Shown here: piece after piece, positions 1 to 10,361 of the stretch
Numbering within the stretch: position 1 is the stretch's first letter
Layout: each line of letters starts with the position of its first letter
Source: Phoronis australis
Taxonomy: Eukaryota > Phoronida > Phoronidae
Direction: 5' to 3'
Length of the DNA stretch: 55,653 nucleotides
Assembly: GCA_002633005.1 (NCBI GenBank)
Contig: NMRA01000005.1
Coordinates: forward strand, 201,171-256,823
Made by a program: the position numbers and the translations under genes
The notes under the pieces: model-generated
Databases searched by the model: none
Told to the model about the DNA's origin: nothing
The model's input: the letters and a program-made list of their open reading frames with translations, nothing else

Positions 1-600
1 AGATAGAGATTTGAACGGGCTTTCAGATGATAATTTCCATTTTGCGCTACGACGTCTACTTTTTGAATTATTCGAGATTTTCGGATCCCGTTGTTCCTAT
101 ATGCAAGCACGCAGCTGGCTGGCTTTCAGTTCACTTTGTTTTGATTATGCCTAGTTGACCCAGACTGACCCAGCCAGCACTGGTCTACTGTAGACTGGAC
201 CGTCATGTTGCGCCATCTATTGTTCTTTATTGTAGTTGATTGTATGCTCTCTATTTGATTTTTGCTAGTCACATGAATGTTATCGTGTTTGACAAACTAC
301 CACTTTAGATAGAGATTTGAACGGGCTTTCAGATGATAATTTCCATTTTGCGCTACGACGTCTACTTTTTGAATTATTCGAGATTTTCGGATCCCGTTGT
401 TCCTATATGCAAGCACGCAGCTGGCTGGCTTTCAGTTCACTTTGTTTTGATTATGCCTAGTTGACCCAGACTGACCCAGCCAGCACTGGTCTACTGTAGA
501 CTGGACCGTCATGTTGCGCCATCTATTGTTCTTTATTGTAGTTGATTGTATGCTCTCTATTTGATTTCTTCGCTAGTCACATGAATGTTATCGGGTTATT
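1..600. repeat. 306-bp direct tandem duplication
   Basis: Bases 1 to about 297 recur almost unchanged from 307 to about 600, a head-to-tail duplication with a 306-bp offset. The copies differ by a small indel near the end (around 260 and 566) and then diverge. Each copy holds the motif GCGCCATCTATTG near its 3' part (about 210 and 516). I see no coding signal. The first copy starts at the window edge, so the array may continue to the left. Confidence 0.9.
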
Positions 601-1574
601 CATAATTGCCGTCTTGATCGTCATGATTGTCGTCGTCTCCCTCATCGTCGTCTTTTCGATTAATATTCCGCCAAGTGTCGCTCCTCCGAGCGCTCTCTTT
701 TCTGTAGTTAATGGATTGAAGACAATAAAAAGTAAATATGCCAAGCTGTAAACAACAGTGAAACTTAATTCTTTCTCAAGGAGATCTGATCACGCGCACA
801 GAATACGATCAGATGATGGCAAAAAGTAACGCAAAATGAGATCCATTCTATGATGACAGGAAAGACTATGCCATCTCTAAGTCTAGATTAGCTATAAAAT
901 CGTACTTGTGTTTGATTCTTATTCATGTAACAGCAAATCGAAGTATTCCTTGGCCTTAAAGGTGGCAATCCCAGGTGGTCATCTGGTTGTTTCCTACTCT
1001 TTTATTTTAGATTATGTTGCAGGAAACACGCCTTTAGTCTGAAAAGCTACATTTGTCTGAAAAAGTTGAAGTCTGAAGTTTCTAAAGAGCTTTATATAAA
1101 GGTATTGAAAAGTTCATTTCACTAATAAAACCAACACCCACTAAACAGAAAGGGAAGGTCAAAATTCCATAAATGCTAAACTACTAAACATCTTATCAAC
1201 TGATAAATAATGAGAACAAAAGATTAATAATGTTCAGGCGACATTTAAAAATCTTGTTGTTGAAGAAAAAGAATACTCCACTCTATATGAAACGTGAACA
1301 AACCAGATTATTCAAGCTTAAAAATAAGTTCCTCAGTTATTCGGCCCTGAAGTCGTTTAGATAGACCAGAATGTTCTGCATTTTCATTAAACTTCTGCAG
1401 TACCACAATATTGTAATTTTGTCATAATTTTATATTTGTATGAGTTTGTTTTGGTCCATTGGTCAGCCTGTCATTGCTCAAAAATCACTCGGACTCTGTG
1501 CTGGTGCCAGGAATGACATTGTATTTAAATTAGTCTTGTTGTCTCTTAGTTTACTAAGTTGTCTCTTTATATTA
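601..1574. other. No gene seen
   Basis: AT-rich sequence with scattered stops in all frames. The open frame at 542-751 starts in the duplication and ends in a hydrophobic Ile/Val-rich stretch with no recognisable domain. I do not call it a gene. Confidence 0.6.
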
Positions 1575-1709
1575 CATAATATAAGTATATTATACTCAAT
1601 TCATAATATAAGTATATTATACTCAATTCATAATATAAGTATATTATACTCAATTCATAATATAAGTATATTATACTCAATTCATAATATAAGTATATTA
1701 TACTCAATT
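1575..1709. repeat. 27-bp minisatellite, five units
   Basis: Five almost identical 27-bp units start at 1575, 1602, 1629, 1656 and 1683. Each contains the odd palindrome AGTATATTATACT. Because 27 is divisible by 3, the frame starting at 1440 stays open through the array and would encode a nonapeptide repeat. This is a by-product of unit length, not evidence of a gene. The array lies just upstream of the Penelope-like insertion but outside its flanking direct repeats. Confidence 0.9.
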
Positions 1710-1760
1710 CATCAGTTTACCCGACATTTTACTGTATTGTTTTATAAGGAGTATGGATAA

Positions 1761-2194
1761 TCATGATAGCAAGTAACAGCATATGTTCACGAATAGGCGA
1801 AACTGTTCGCCATTTGAAAACCAGGACCAAGGAACATCTAAATTCTGACAGTAATTCACATGTAAATATTCACCTGCAGAGCTCCAATCATTGTTATCAG
1901 CAGTGCTCTTTCAATGACTTTGCAATAATAGACCAAGCAGTAACAACAAAGGAGCTTAAAATTCGTGAGGCTTTACATATCAGTTGGTGCAAGCCCAATC
2001 TCAATAGGCAACTGACACACCACAGGTTGTCATTGTTGGTCTATTTCATTGTCACTCCCTGTAACTGACTGTATCTGTGCTTCATTACTTGTTGCTGGGC
2101 CTAGCTAGGTGGCCACTGTATTGTGACTTCTGAGGATGGTGTTTAATAAATGACACCGAAACATGTCAAGTTTTAAAACCGTTGTTATTTTCGT
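1761..2194 (+). mobile_element. 5'-truncated Penelope-like retroelement insertion
   Basis: The insertion is bounded by a 12-bp direct repeat, GAGTATGGATAA, at 1749-1760 and again at 2195-2206. This looks like a target-site duplication and defines a 434-bp insert. The insert holds the end of a GIY-YIG endonuclease reading frame and a 3' tail with AATAAA at 2145-2150. A small hairpin (GGTGT 2138-2142 with ACACC 2153-2157) is followed by a CCGAAACATGTC block, the kind of conserved 3' block seen in Penelope-like elements. The reverse transcriptase part is absent, so this is a dead 5' truncation. Confidence 0.75.
1763..2068 (+). pseudogene. Penelope-like element GIY-YIG endonuclease domain (fragment)
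   Basis: The open frame encodes the C-terminal half of the GIY-YIG nuclease that Penelope-like retroelements use to nick target DNA. Visible landmarks in order are RIGET (the YIG strand, with Tyr replaced by Arg), RHLKTRTKEH (holding the catalytic Arg region), a Ser-His-rich spacer, REALHI (the conserved Glu helix) and PNLNRQ (the conserved Asn). The GIY strand and all upstream reverse transcriptase sequence are missing, in keeping with 5' truncation at 1761. The ATG at 1763 is accidental. Family identity rests on the order and spacing of these motifs. Bacterial GIY-YIG nucleases are unlikely given the KEH and EALHI signatures. Confidence 0.75.
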
Positions 2195-2206
2195 GAGTAT
2201 GGATAA

Positions 2207-3390
2207 AAATAATATTGTATTTGCTTGCTAGCTCAAGTCAGACTTAAATCAAACTTGAGCAGAAGTTGACAGCTTAGTGCATGCACCTCAGGAAGGCGAA
2301 CACAATTTCGTTTATACATGTATATGAGCTGGACTAAGATGGACATTTTGTTGTACAATGTATGAGCATTTACACTTAAAAAAGAAAAAATGCCAGGCGT
2401 TATTAACTGTGTATAACATCCAGTGAATGAATTTGGACAAAGACTAATGACATTTTCCGTTGAAATTTTGATCTACTGAACATCCATTGACTGTGCTGAA
2501 ATATATGTGCATCCAACAGTGTGTGCACATCGTTCCTATTTTACATCAATTTTTCATGTTCTGTTCTACACCACTATATTCCAGTTCTATAGCACTATAC
2601 TCCAGTTCTATATAAAAGGAATACAATTACCGTTCTTCTGCATTCATGTTATTTTGTCATAGTTTGCAATTAACTCTGATGAACGTTAAAGTTTTACAAT
2701 GCATTCAGTTCCCGCAACTTTCGTTTAAATTGTCTCTCATTAGTTGCTCGCCACAATTCCTTGAATAAATAAGTTATGAAGAAAATGAGGTTGTTTATTT
2801 TTTATCCCACGCGCGTTGAATCTGTCGAGGGAAATACGGCCATATAATAAAGTTGTCCGTATTCACCTCTCGCACTACTTCAACAGCGACTTCTGACATG
2901 GAAAGGTCAAAAGGTAGGTCAATGTCGACTAGACGTCTTCAGCCGGTTCGATCATCAAACTTTCCGAATGTAATTTGAAGTAATACAGTTGCAAGAGTGT
3001 AACTAACACTCGACATGCATCCAGGCCCTAAACGTAAAATCTGGAACACAAATTATAAGACACTTTCTCTCAGTTTTCCATTGCTGAATACTAAATCGTC
3101 TGCAACTCAGGCGCCGATTCCTAGGAAATTAAAATATCAAAAATTGTTTTTTTAACTATTTCAAGGAGATGTTACAAGTTCACTGCTCAGTTGCCGTTTG
3201 TTTTCATCTTTGCTACCTCTTTTTAAGAAATAAATCGTTACTGTTTTTTTTTCAAGACAAAACTTGCAACCTAACGCGCAAGTACATACATATAGGATGT
3301 GATCCGCCATGTGAACAGTCTGGGTGAAGTATTTGAATAATCTGCCGAAAAATGTAAGAAACTTAGGTATTCGAAGCGCATGGGATAAAT
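2207..3390. other. No gene seen
   Basis: Unique-looking AT-rich sequence. The antisense open frame at 3161-3394 has no recognisable domain and overlaps the inverted repeat that follows. Confidence 0.5.
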
Positions 3391-3516
3391 ACAAAACGTA
3401 CCTCGATTGGCGTACATGAAGTAATATCCCACTCGACCTTATATTCCGCGTATCGACCGACGCCGATGTCTTGTGGGATATTACTTCATGTACGCCACTC
3501 TCGGTACGTTTTGTGT
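3391..3516. repeat. Inverted repeat with ~42-bp arms
   Basis: The left arm (3391-3432) and right arm (3473-3516) are reverse complements apart from a few bases in the middle. They surround a 40-base spacer containing CGCGTATCG. The arms begin ACAAAACGTACC and end AATATCCCAC. This could be a small foldback element or MITE. I cannot identify a target-site duplication. Confidence 0.85.
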
Positions 3517-3561
3517 ATGTAATTATCCATCAATTTATCTCACTAGTGAGATAACATTTTG

Positions 3562-3633
3562 GCTGGAAACCGAGGCCGGTTTCGAACAAGTGATTAGAGA
3601 CGCCGACTTTACCACTACACCACTCAGCGGCTT
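3562..3633 (-). repeat. tRNA-like sequence (SINE head or tRNA relic), minus strand
   Basis: Read on the minus strand from 3633, the sequence has a box A-like run (TGAGTGGTGTAGTGGTAAAG). About 30 bases later comes a box B-like GTTCGAAACC. This is the spacing of the split Pol III promoter in tRNAs and tRNA-derived SINEs. The two ends do not pair into a 7-bp acceptor stem, so it is not a functional tRNA. A SINE head or decayed tRNA is the best reading. Confidence 0.6.
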
Positions 3634-4418
3634 ACGTCGTCGACCGTGAAAATAGAATACTTAAATGACCACGCGCAACAATCGCATGTTCAGCAAAGGG
3701 CATTGCACCGATATTTATATGCTATGAAAAATAAGACGCATAATTACCATAAAAACGTTACTTTAATTCAGTGAAATTTTTCTATTTTTTTCTCTCACTT
3801 GTAAATCGCCGATCTACAATTTGAATGCGGGTATCGTGTCGTCGGGATCCTTTGACTGACTTCAGAATTAGTCAGTTACTAGTGGTAATCTACTTTAGCA
3901 GACGATATTTTCCCTGTTGAAGCTGAGTGTGATAAAATGTGTAGTAAGCTATAATAGTTGCTAAACCTTAATTTATAGATTTACTTTATTTCTATTTTGT
4001 TTTATTTTTCAATTAGTTTCGAGTAAAAACATTATCTAACAAAAATAGCTCGGCTTTTCTTAAAAAGTCACGACCTCCGACCCCGGTATCTGACATAGAA
4101 AGTAGTTACAAAAGCGTGGTCTTTTTTAAGGTTTTCAAGTATGTTTTTTGGCGACCGCCCCTCTATCAAGCTAACAGCTCTAAGGATGATTGCGAAAATT
4201 GGCATGTATGTTCTTACTATGAAGAGGACGGCTGACGATGATTTTCCGACGACTTCGACTACTGTGGCACCTCCTAGTGGCAGTTTTGGCTTTTTTTGCG
4301 CCTATGGCTGTATCTCCTAAGCCGTTTTCAGGATCTTGGCTTTACAAAATTTAGCAAGTGTATTTATATGATATTGACAAGGGACAACGACGACTTTCGG
4401 CCTAATCTGACTACTAGT

Positions 4419-4433
4419 GTGCCCCCTAGTGGC
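4419..4433 (-). promoter_or_regulatory. CTCF-core-like motif in repeat unit
   Basis: The minus strand reads GCCACTAGGGGGCAC, an exact fit to the CTCF core consensus CCASYAGRKGGCRC. It lies in array copy 1. Another exact fit in the same array is at 4995-5009. Binding is not shown by sequence alone. Confidence 0.4.
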
Positions 4434-4994
4434 AATTTTAGTTTTTTTACGTTTACCTCTGTATCTTCATGCAAAGGTCCTCCACATATTTTCATAAAAT
4501 TTGGCATAAAGGCATCTATTAGTGACATGACATTATCATCTCGTTTTCAGATGGATTCGACGTAGTTTACGCCACCTAGTGGCCATTTTTACTGTTTTCG
4601 AGTCTGTTTTAGGCGTCCACTACTCTATCAACCAAACCGCTTTAAGGATGATTTTGAAAATTGGCAAGTATGTTCTTACTATGCAAAGGACGGCTGACGA
4701 TGATTTTCCGATGACTTTGAGTACTGTGGCGCTTCCTAGTGCCAGTTATTTTTTGCGCCTATGGCTGTATCTCCTAAACCGTTTTCAGGCTTTTCTAAAT
4801 TGAACAAGTGGTACTTATATGATGTTGACAATGAACGACGATGACTTTAGGACGGATACGACTACCAGTGTGCCCCCTATATAGTGGAAATTTTAATTTT
4901 TAAGTATCTTCAAACGTCTTTAACGGAGTTCCATAAAATATTGAATATAGGCATCTATTGGTGAGATGACGCTGTTTTGGAAAGGAGGTATTTT

Positions 4995-5009
4995 GCGCCA
5001 CCTAGTGGT
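4995..5009 (-). promoter_or_regulatory. CTCF-core-like motif in repeat unit
   Basis: The minus strand reads ACCACTAGGTGGCGC, again an exact fit to CCASYAGRKGGCRC and in the same orientation as the others in this array. Confidence 0.4.
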
Positions 5010-5330
5010 CATTTTTGCTGTTTTGAAGTCTGTTTTTCAACATCCACCCCTCCATCAACCAATCCATTCTAAGGATGGTTTTGAAAATTGGCGTGTATGT
5101 TCTGTGTGAAGAGGACGGTTGACGATGTCGACTTTTGACTACTGTGGCGTCTCCTAGTGGTAGTTTTGTTTTGTTTTGTTTTGCGCTCACGGCTGTATCT
5201 CCTAAAGACACTGCAGGATCTTTATTAAATTTAGTTAGTGTATTTATATGAATCTAACAACTGACAATGAATACTTTCAGGCGGATCGAACGAACGCTGT
5301 GCCTCCTACTGGAAATTTCATTTTATGATC

Positions 5331-5627
5331 GACATATTTCCCGAATGATATATGGTAGTGCGTCGCAAGCTCGTTACCAGAAATGAAACTAAGACCTGGG
5401 TAGGCGATATAACGTCATTTATTATGACTAATACAATTACAAGTTGTGGGGAGTACACGGGAAAATGCGGTTTGGCTGTGTACGAGGTGGTTCGTATAGG
5501 CAAGAACATAAGAGATGATTCTTGACTAGCATACTGAAGACTGTCAACGAACGATGAGAACAACTCTCAATGCGGAGAAACAACTCATGCTACTGAAGCT
5601 ACTAATAATACTTAAAATATAGTGAAA

Positions 5628-5630
<3 letters not shown>
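5331..5630. other. Possible relic of the M1 repeat family
   Basis: Non-coding. Around 5408-5425 it has GTCATTTATTATGAC, a word shared with the M1 repeat modules at 21898, 22460 and 35973. Outside this word the similarity is too weak to place with confidence. Confidence 0.3.
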
Positions 5631-5697
<67 letters not shown>

Positions 5698-5725
5698 AGG
5701 GGGAAAGGGGGAGAGAGGGCGAGAG
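5631..5725. repeat. (TA)n microsatellite followed by a purine-rich run
   Basis: About 65 bases of alternating T and A (roughly 5631-5694) run into a 30-base G/A-rich stretch. Length is prone to slippage and to assembly error. Confidence 0.95.
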
Positions 5726-5974
5726 ACCAGAGAAACACGAAATAACCAATGAAGTAAATGAACAAATAAAGGATGCACTATGCTAATAAATAAAGAGTTC
5801 TAAGAATAGGAAGTATTACTCATCTCATGCGGAGAAAGTGGTGGTAAACAACAACAGTAAGTGATGTAATACGATGACTAAACTAAATGAACCAAAAACA
5901 CATTCTGCGACATCCTTCCCCCACGCAATAGTTGAGGAATTAAAAACAACTAGTACTCAAAGACATGTACAATG

Positions 5975-6900
5975 AACAATGAAAACCGGATCCCAGAGCT
6001 TTTTTGGGGATGAAAAGGTAACCAATTTTCTTTGGTGCCACAGTGCTCTGTGGGTTTCCTGATGCTTGGAAATGGCCGTCTGGCAGGTTCGCTCTGGTGG
6101 GTGTGGTCAGGAGAGCCAAGAGAATTACACTAAAAAATTGAGCTAGATCAACTTTTCTGGTAATTACCACTTAAAACTGCCTTCGATACCTGCTACGTCA
6201 TCCATTGTATCAAAATTGGTCACTGCCAGACAATTTCAGTGGTGGGGAGTACACGCCAGACGAACATATACAGGGTACAAAAATTGAGCTAGATCAGTCC
6301 AAGAGGTAACCGCTTGAAATCAGTCGCAAAATATTCACCGTAAGCCCATTTATCACGAATGAACACTGCCAGACAAATCTAGTGGTGGGTTACTCCAGCC
6401 TGACACGCCCAAATACATGAATTGAGCTAGATCAACCTATCAGGTAACCGTTTGAAGCCAATTGCACGATGTTCAGCATCACTGATCATGGCACAACAGT
6501 TAGCTGCCAGACAATTTCAGTGGTGGGGTGCCCCTGCCAGACGATTATCAAAAAGGGTTAAAAACTGAGCTAGATCAACCCAAGAGGTAACCGCCTAAAA
6601 CCAGTTCCAAAATATTCACCGTAAGCCAAGGTATCACGAATAAACACTGCCAGACAAATCTAGTGGTGGGTTAGCCCAGCCAGACACGTCTAAATACATG
6701 AATAGAGCTAGATCAACCCAAGAGGTAACCGCATGAAATCAGTTGCAAAATATTCGCCGTAAGCCCAGGTATCAAGAACAAATACTGCCAGACAAATCTA
6801 GTGGTGAGTTATCCCCGCCAGACACGCCCATGTACCTGAGTTGAGCTAGATCAACCCACCAGGAAACCGTTTGAAACCAATCTCCCGATGTTCAGCATCA
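5975..6900 (-). repeat. Six-unit ~140-bp tandem array (copy 1, minus orientation)
   Basis: The block GAGCTAGATCAACC recurs at about 6138, 6286, 6423, 6567, 6704 and 6842, spacing 137-148 bp. Each is followed by a GGTAACC word. Between them lie CCACCACTAGATTTGTCTGGCAG-type blocks, given here as the reverse complement. Two sub-types of unit occur. The whole array, in the same unit order, is repeated in reverse orientation at 14050-14958. One edge is marked by CGGATCCCAGAGC near 5979. It is non-coding and may be the body of a non-autonomous transposon. Confidence 0.85.
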
Positions 6901-7231
6901 TTCCACGTGGCAAAACAATAAGATGCCTCCCTCAGACAAATAAAGAGTCGAAACAAAATTGATTATAAGCCCATTCACGCTGAATAAGCACCACAATCAG
7001 GAACCAGGCACTTCGATTTTCAATAGAGCCACTAAGTCTTTACGACATAGGTCACCGCACAAGGTGAGATTTTTGTCTGCAAGTTTATGTCAGGGCATGA
7101 AAACCAGAAAAATCGCGCCTGAGGTTGCAGCGACCTCACAAGTCCATGCAAAAACAGCGGAATACGCCACATAATTCACTATTAAAAACAAAACCTAAAA
7201 ACCCGTCGAAGACGGATAGCACATTGTGTTT
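6901..7231. other. No gene seen
   Basis: Spacer between the 140-bp array and the Helitron-like repeats. Short open frames at 6959 and 7125 have no recognisable domain. Confidence 0.5.
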
Positions 7232-8030
7232 ACACGCGCAGAGTACTGTTGTTCCTGGGTTTTCTTCAATTTTATTACTCTGCGCGTGTAAGCGCTATTT
7301 TTTCTGATTAGTTAGGCTTATTGCGAAGTAAAGTAGGGTATTCAATTGGCATGTTGACTTACACCAGTGTGCTGAAATTGAAAAGAATTCCTTGAAAAAC
7401 GTGAGACATATAATATTTTGAACGCTACATGACCTTTGCGCTAATTCACCTCATCCGGTGCATTTTAAGCATCTTTAGGAGAACTATTGCAAAGCCCATA
7501 AAAATGTGTTTAACGCTGAGAATCACAGTTGTCTAACGGTTGACACATCAGAATACTTTCTGATTGAAAAGGTCAAAATTTCAGAAGAAAAATGCACCTA
7601 ATGACCCCATGTTTGCACTAAATGACCTGAAACTTTGGATTGCGGTTTGATTTATCTTTGGCAATAAAACCTGTCAATTTGAAGTGTCTAGCTCAAAATT
7701 TTAGTTTGCACCTAATGACCTTTGACCTATTTCAGCTGATTGGATGACCCGATTACTTAGAAAAGTATTTTTTTAAATTGTGATGTCGACTTATACCTGT
7801 GCATCAAATTTGAAAAAGATAGCTCTAAAACTGAATGAGTAGCATTTTGAAAATTATATGACCTTTGCACCAAACGACCTCTTCCGGTGCAATATGGAAT
7901 ATGATTATATAACCAATCAAAATTTATATACTGTCAAAAGTCATATGCTGAATTTAAAGACCGTACCTGCACCCAATTTGGAGTTATTAAGCCTCAACGT
8001 TGGTCGGAAGAAGAATAAGAAGAATAAGAA
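7232..8030 (-). mobile_element. Helitron-like family, truncated copy
   Basis: The sequence matches the family seen at 8031-9592 and 48460-49648. It has partial hairpin units (ACTCTGCGC / GCGCAGAGT) at 7236-7295, then sub-blocks carrying TCCGGTGCA words (about 7455 and 7875) and TGACC-rich stretches. At its right edge an AAGAATAAG-type tract stops at the CTAG terminus of the neighbouring copy. This suggests that the neighbour inserted into the tract, or that the two joined head to tail. No Rep/helicase reading frame is present, so the copy is non-autonomous. Confidence 0.6.
7716..7728 (-). promoter_or_regulatory. DR1 nuclear-receptor-type site in repeat
   Basis: The plus strand reads TGACCTTTGACCT, so the minus strand is AGGTCAAAGGTCA. 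This is a perfect direct repeat of AGGTCA with a 1-base spacer (DR1), the site class used by HNF4, RXR heterodimers and COUP-TF. It recurs at equivalent places in other copies of the family. Confidence 0.4.
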
Positions 8031-8898
8031 CTAGAAAGATTATTGTCACGGCCTGGAAATAATGGACTCTGCGCGTGCGTGTTACTGTACTTATGGGGAG
8101 TTACTGACAGCAACCCGTTTACCCATATGAAAAGGAATTCTTTGAAAGTGTAGAAGAAATTTCATATTAACATTTTCATGACCTTTCCACTAACTAACCT
8201 CTTCCGGTGTATTATGAGCTCCGATGAGGGAATAATTGTTAACACAATTAGAAGTGTGGTTAATGCTAAAAGTCACATATGTTTTACTTTAAGCACTTCA
8301 GAATACAAGATGAATGAAGTGGTCAAAGTTTCAGAAGAAAAATGCACCTAATGACCCCATGGGTGCACCAAATGACCTGGAAATTTAGAATTCAAACTCA
8401 ATCGCACTTAGTAAACAGTTGCGTAATTCTGAAGTCTCTAGCTCAAAATTTTAGTTTGCACTCAATGACTTTTGACCTATATATTCTGATTGGTTAGGCC
8501 TATTGCAAAGTAAAGTAGGGTATTCAATTGGCATGTTGAGTTACATCAGTGTGCTGAAATTGAAAATAATTCCTTGAAAAACGTGAGAAATATAACATGT
8601 TGAACGTTACATGACCTTTGCACTAATTGACCTTATCCGGTGCATTTTAAGTATCTTTAGGAGAATTATTGCAAAGCCCATGGAAAATGTGTTTAACGCT
8701 GAGAATCACAGTTGTCTAACGGTTGACTCATCAGAAAACTTGCTGATTGAAAAGGTCAAATTTTCAGAAGAAAAATGCACCTAATGACCCCATGTTTGCA
8801 CTAAATGACCTGACACTTTGGATTCCGATTTGATTTACATGTGGCAATCAGACTTGTCAATTTGAAGTGTCTAGCTCAAAATTTTAGTTTGCACCTAA

Positions 8899-8911
8899 TG
8901 ACCTTTGACCT
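8899..8911 (-). promoter_or_regulatory. DR1 nuclear-receptor-type site in repeat
   Basis: A second perfect TGACCTTTGACCT, in the homologous position of the next sub-block. An imperfect version (TGACTTTTGACCT) lies at 8466-8478. Confidence 0.4.
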
Positions 8912-9258
8912 ATTTCACCTGATTGGATGACCCGATTACTTAGAAAAGTAATTTTTTTAATTGTCATGTTGACTTATACCTGTGCACCGAATTTGAAAAA
9001 GATAGCTTTAAAACTAAAGGAGGAGTAGCATTTTGAAAATTATATGACCTTTGCACTAAACAACCTCTTCCGGTGCAATATGGAATATGATTATATAACT
9101 AATCAAAATTTATATTCTGTCAAAAGTTATATGCTGAATTTAAAGACCGTACCTGCTCCCAATTTGGAGTTATTAAGCCTCAAAGTTGGTCGGAAGAAGA
9201 ATAAGAAGAATAAGAATAAGAATAAGAATAAAATTGAAGAAAACCCAGGAACAACAGG

Positions 9259-9591
9259 ACTCTGCGCTTACACGCGCAGAGTAATAAGAATAAGAATAAG
9301 AATAAAATTGAAGAAAACCCAGGAACAACAGGACTCTGCGCTTACACGCGCAGAGTAATAAGAATAAAATTGAAGAAAACCCAGGAACAACAGCACTCTG
9401 CGCTTACACGCGCAGAGTAATAAAATTGAATAAAACCCAGGAACAACAGTACTCTGCGCTTACACGCGCAGAGTAATAAGAATAAAATTGAAGAAAACCT
9501 AGGAACAAAGTACTCTGCGCTTACACGCGCAGAGTAATAAAATTGAAGAAAACCCAGGAACAACAGTACTCTGCGCTTACACGCGCAGAGT
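9259..9591. repeat. Six-unit hairpin array (~60-bp period)
   Basis: The near-palindrome ACTCTGCGC-TTACAC-GCGCAGAGT occurs at 9259, 9333, 9395, 9451, 9512 and 9568, spaced 74, 62, 56, 61 and 56 bp. The linkers are of the form AATAAAATTGAAGAAAACCC plus AGGAACAACAG. Each unit can fold into a 9-10-bp stem with a 6-base loop. The array lies at the 5' end of the Helitron-like element on the minus strand. It is not a CRISPR array: repeats and linkers are both conserved and the host is eukaryotic. Confidence 0.9.
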
Positions 9592-9599
9592 AACTAAGT

Positions 9600-10360
9600 T
9601 AGCAATAATTTTGAATCCGCTTCTGATTCAAACCGCGTCACATGGCGTCGGACCGAACTCGGTAAACTTCGCCCGAGTGTCGCTGTTTGTGTAGATGACA
9701 GGATCGTGCATACGATAAGAGGAGGATGTTATTCATAAAGCACGCGCGTGGTGGCTACAACAAAGGGTAAGAAGTGAGTCCAGAAGTGAATGTCTATACC
9801 TAAGCATAAAAGTCTAGCCCTAAGACCTAAGTAAGCTTCATGTTAATGTAAATAACAACGAGAGAAATCCCAAAAAGTAGTGCGGTGTGAATGCCTTAAA
9901 CTCGGCTAAGAAACACAACAGCAGAAAAATTGAGATTTGTTATTCTGCTATTTTTGGTTTAATTGCAACCATAGTACGGTAGAAGTGTAGGCATTTTCAA
10001 ATTTTGATCGTCAAATTTGCAAATATGTTGTTCAACCAGTGTCCACTTTGATTGTTGGATGGATTGACATGCATGCGTGTACACGTTTGAACGTTTCTGT
10101 TCTTTTAAATTCGGTACATGCTGACAGTAAGTTCATTATAGTCAGTCCTCCGTCGTGCTAAAAGCCAAACCTTCAATTACTGTGTTTTCTTGCACTGGGA
10201 ATACACCGTTGAGCATTTTCACGTTATGATGGAGGGGTAGGCATAGACCTCAACTTTGGTCAATGAAAATCTTCTCTAGTCAATCAATGTCAATGGTGCA
10301 CAACCCAACAGATTTCATACGAGCCACAAACTAGATGGAAAAGATTTCCAGGGTTCCATG
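9600..10360. other. No gene seen
   Basis: Unique-looking sequence without recognisable coding or RNA features. Confidence 0.5.
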
Positions 10361-10361
10361 T

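Larger units (their letters stand above)
4140..5330. repeat. Array of ~150-bp units with CTCF-like core motifs (copy 1)
   Basis: Diverged units recur every 125-160 bp. Each centres on a block of the form GCGCCNCCTAGTGGC at 4268, 4419, 4569, about 4729, about 4869, 4995, 5148 and about 5299. Three unit types alternate, so the higher-order period is about 450 bp. Shared words between motifs include GCCTATGGCTGTATCTCC, TTTACCTCTGTATCTTC and GGCATGTATGTTCTTAC. The same unit types in the same order occur at 17696-19330. No open reading frame spans it and this is non-coding satellite-like DNA. Confidence 0.85.
8031..9592 (-). mobile_element. Helitron-like (Helentron/HINE-type) non-autonomous element
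   Basis: Read on the minus strand, the element starts with palindromic hairpin units near 9592. It runs through three diverged sub-blocks (each with a TCCGGTG word and TGACC-rich stretches) and ends at 8034-8031 with CTAG, followed by T (complement of A at 8030). Just inside the end lies GGCCGTGACAATAATCTTTCTAG, the same end as the copy closing at 49648 (split here: GGCCGTGACAATAAT then CTTTCTAG). A hairpin, a short spacer and CTRR-T is the Helitron 3' signature. Subterminal inverted GCGCAGAG words and internal tandem repeats fit the Helentron-associated (HINE) type. The hairpin array is expanded to six units here against one in the other copy. No coding capacity is seen. Confidence 0.55.

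Noticed and set aside
210-223. CTCF-like GCGCCATCTATTG in the 306-bp duplication
   Set aside because: Two mismatches to the core consensus, so too weak to call.
542-751. Hydrophobic 69-residue open frame
   Set aside because: Starts in a duplicated non-coding repeat and lacks any recognisable domain or support.
1440-1760. Open frame with a nonapeptide repeat
   Set aside because: It stays open only because the minisatellite unit is 27 bp. There is no domain and it ends at the Penelope insertion site.
5940-6170. Conserved 70-residue peptide shared with 14771-14962
   Set aside because: Identity comes from the same DNA repeat in opposite orientation. No coding signature beyond that.
9259-9591. 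CRISPR-like array of palindromic repeats
   Set aside because: Both repeat and linker are conserved between units, there are no cas-like genes, and the DNA is eukaryotic. It is a transposon hairpin array.
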